From: Cristatella mucedo
Taxonomy: Eukaryota > Bryozoa > Phylactolaemata > Cristatellidae
Assembly: GCA_009760855.2 (NCBI GenBank)
Contig: WPIO01000030.1
Coordinates: 2,936,001 to 3,000,000 of the forward strand
Length of the DNA: 64,000 nt
Direction of reading: 5' to 3'
Shown: one piece after another, positions 62,239 to 64,000 of the stretch
How positions within the stretch are numbered: the stretch's first letter is position 1
How the letters are laid out: every line of letters begins with the position of its first letter
Notes under the pieces: model-generated
What the model saw: the letters and a program-made list of their open reading frames with translations, nothing else
Databases searched by the model: none
What the model was told of the DNA's origin: nothing
Made by a program: the position numbers and the translations under genes

Positions 62239-62695
62239 GTTTGCCGCCGCCTCGCTTTAGTATGCCTGCTCGTCCGCGCGGCACTCGCGACGCCCCTCCA
62301 GCTCCGGTCTGGGCACCAGTAGATCGGTCGCCCCCGCACAGGCCTCCAGGTGCCACGACGCCGCTTCCTCCAAGGACGCCGCTTCCTCCCACGACGCCGC
62401 TGGCGCCAACTTTACCAACTGTACCTTTAAGCTTCGACGCTGCAAATAGAGCGAAACGTATTCCGTGAGTGGCGGTTGCCAGGCCGTAGCATGCATGGAG
62501 ATCAGCAGCAAAGGTTCTTTTTGACCCACGACGCTCGTCGGTGATGCACAAAGACGTGCTTCTACCTGGTCACCCACGACCGACGCGTCCTAGCTCACCT
62601 TTGCTGCCCCCTCCTCGGGACGGAGCGCCGGATGTCAGGAGGACCACGGCAAGGCAGGTCAGTGTCACGATAGCCAGCTGCAGACTGGCACCCAT
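62186..62695 (-). CDS. Small secreted glycine-rich basic peptide, two exons, unit 3
   Basis: Exon 1 is 62,695-62,599 and exon 2 is 62,439-62,186; same structure and size. The signal peptide has one Ala to Val change (LAVVLL). Mature changes include GTVGKVG, GGSGVLGG and APGGLC, and Gly to Asp in the C-terminal GR-GKAG. The phase-1 junction codon becomes GCG but still encodes Ala. Both cysteines and GILKRGGGKP are conserved. The plus-strand Cys-rich frame overlaps its 3' end from 62,186 to 62,238. Confidence 0.72.
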
Positions 62696-62901
62696 CGTAG
62701 AAAGTAGATCGGTCGGTCCTGACAGGTTCGGTCGGAGCCGACGTGCACACGAGATTGATCCGACTGTGCCCTCCGTTCACCGACAGCAATGCCTATATAT
62801 GGCGATCAAATTCTTAAGCATTATGCGGCTGGCCGGATCGACTGCTTGAGTCTGAAGCTGTCGGAATTGTCTGGTTAGACAGCTGCCTGGGTGAATCATG
62901 A

Positions 62902-64000
<1,099 letters not shown>

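Overview
This is a gene-poor stretch of animal nuclear DNA. It is dominated by decayed LINE retrotransposons of the L2/CR1 type, SINEs and microsatellites, and spliced genes with introns of about 140-160 bases can be read in it. Two-base (TA, TG, GA) microsatellites, LINE reverse-transcriptase fragments with ATT-repeat tails and signal-peptide genes point to an invertebrate metazoan. I cannot name the phylum. There is no bacterial, organellar, rRNA or CRISPR content. At this base composition, chance alone gives on the order of a hundred or more ORFs of 60-90 codons in 64 kb, so ORF length was not accepted as evidence. Support came from family motifs, splice structure and conservation between copies.

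Layout: 1-1.5 kb is quiet apart from a strongly diverged copy of part of the right-hand array (about 660-1,062). From 1.5 to 48 kb lie many truncated copies of two LINE families. Family A has a conserved 3' UTR and ATT-rich tail. Family B has a distinct C-terminus and a TTACA-like tail. Two SINE families also occur here; one borrows the 3' tail of LINE A. At 6.4-8.6 kb there is a block of degenerate repeats of about 160 bp, and its first 1.2 kb recurs in the array. At 16.2-16.65 kb sits a small two-exon secreted-peptide gene on the minus strand. Weaker gene candidates lie at 22.1-24.2 kb (+) and 39.1-39.7 kb (-).

From 48.08 kb to the right edge runs a tandem array of a unit of about 5.5 kb: two full copies and a third cut by the window end. 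Each unit carries an intact minus-strand two-exon gene (CDS 351 bp, 116 aa) with a signal peptide, a phase-1 intron and a glycine-rich basic mature part, with a TATA box upstream and a palindromic CRE-like site further up. The 16-kb gene has the same architecture and shares a GILK-x4-KP core, so it is a dispersed paralog. On the opposite strand of each unit there is a separate TATA/CRE-like promoter. It lies upstream of a Cys/Arg-rich reading frame that overlaps the 3' end of the glycine-rich gene; this frame is open only in copy 3. The most interesting content is this expanding family of small secreted peptides, its convergent overlapping partner and the repeats that accompany it.
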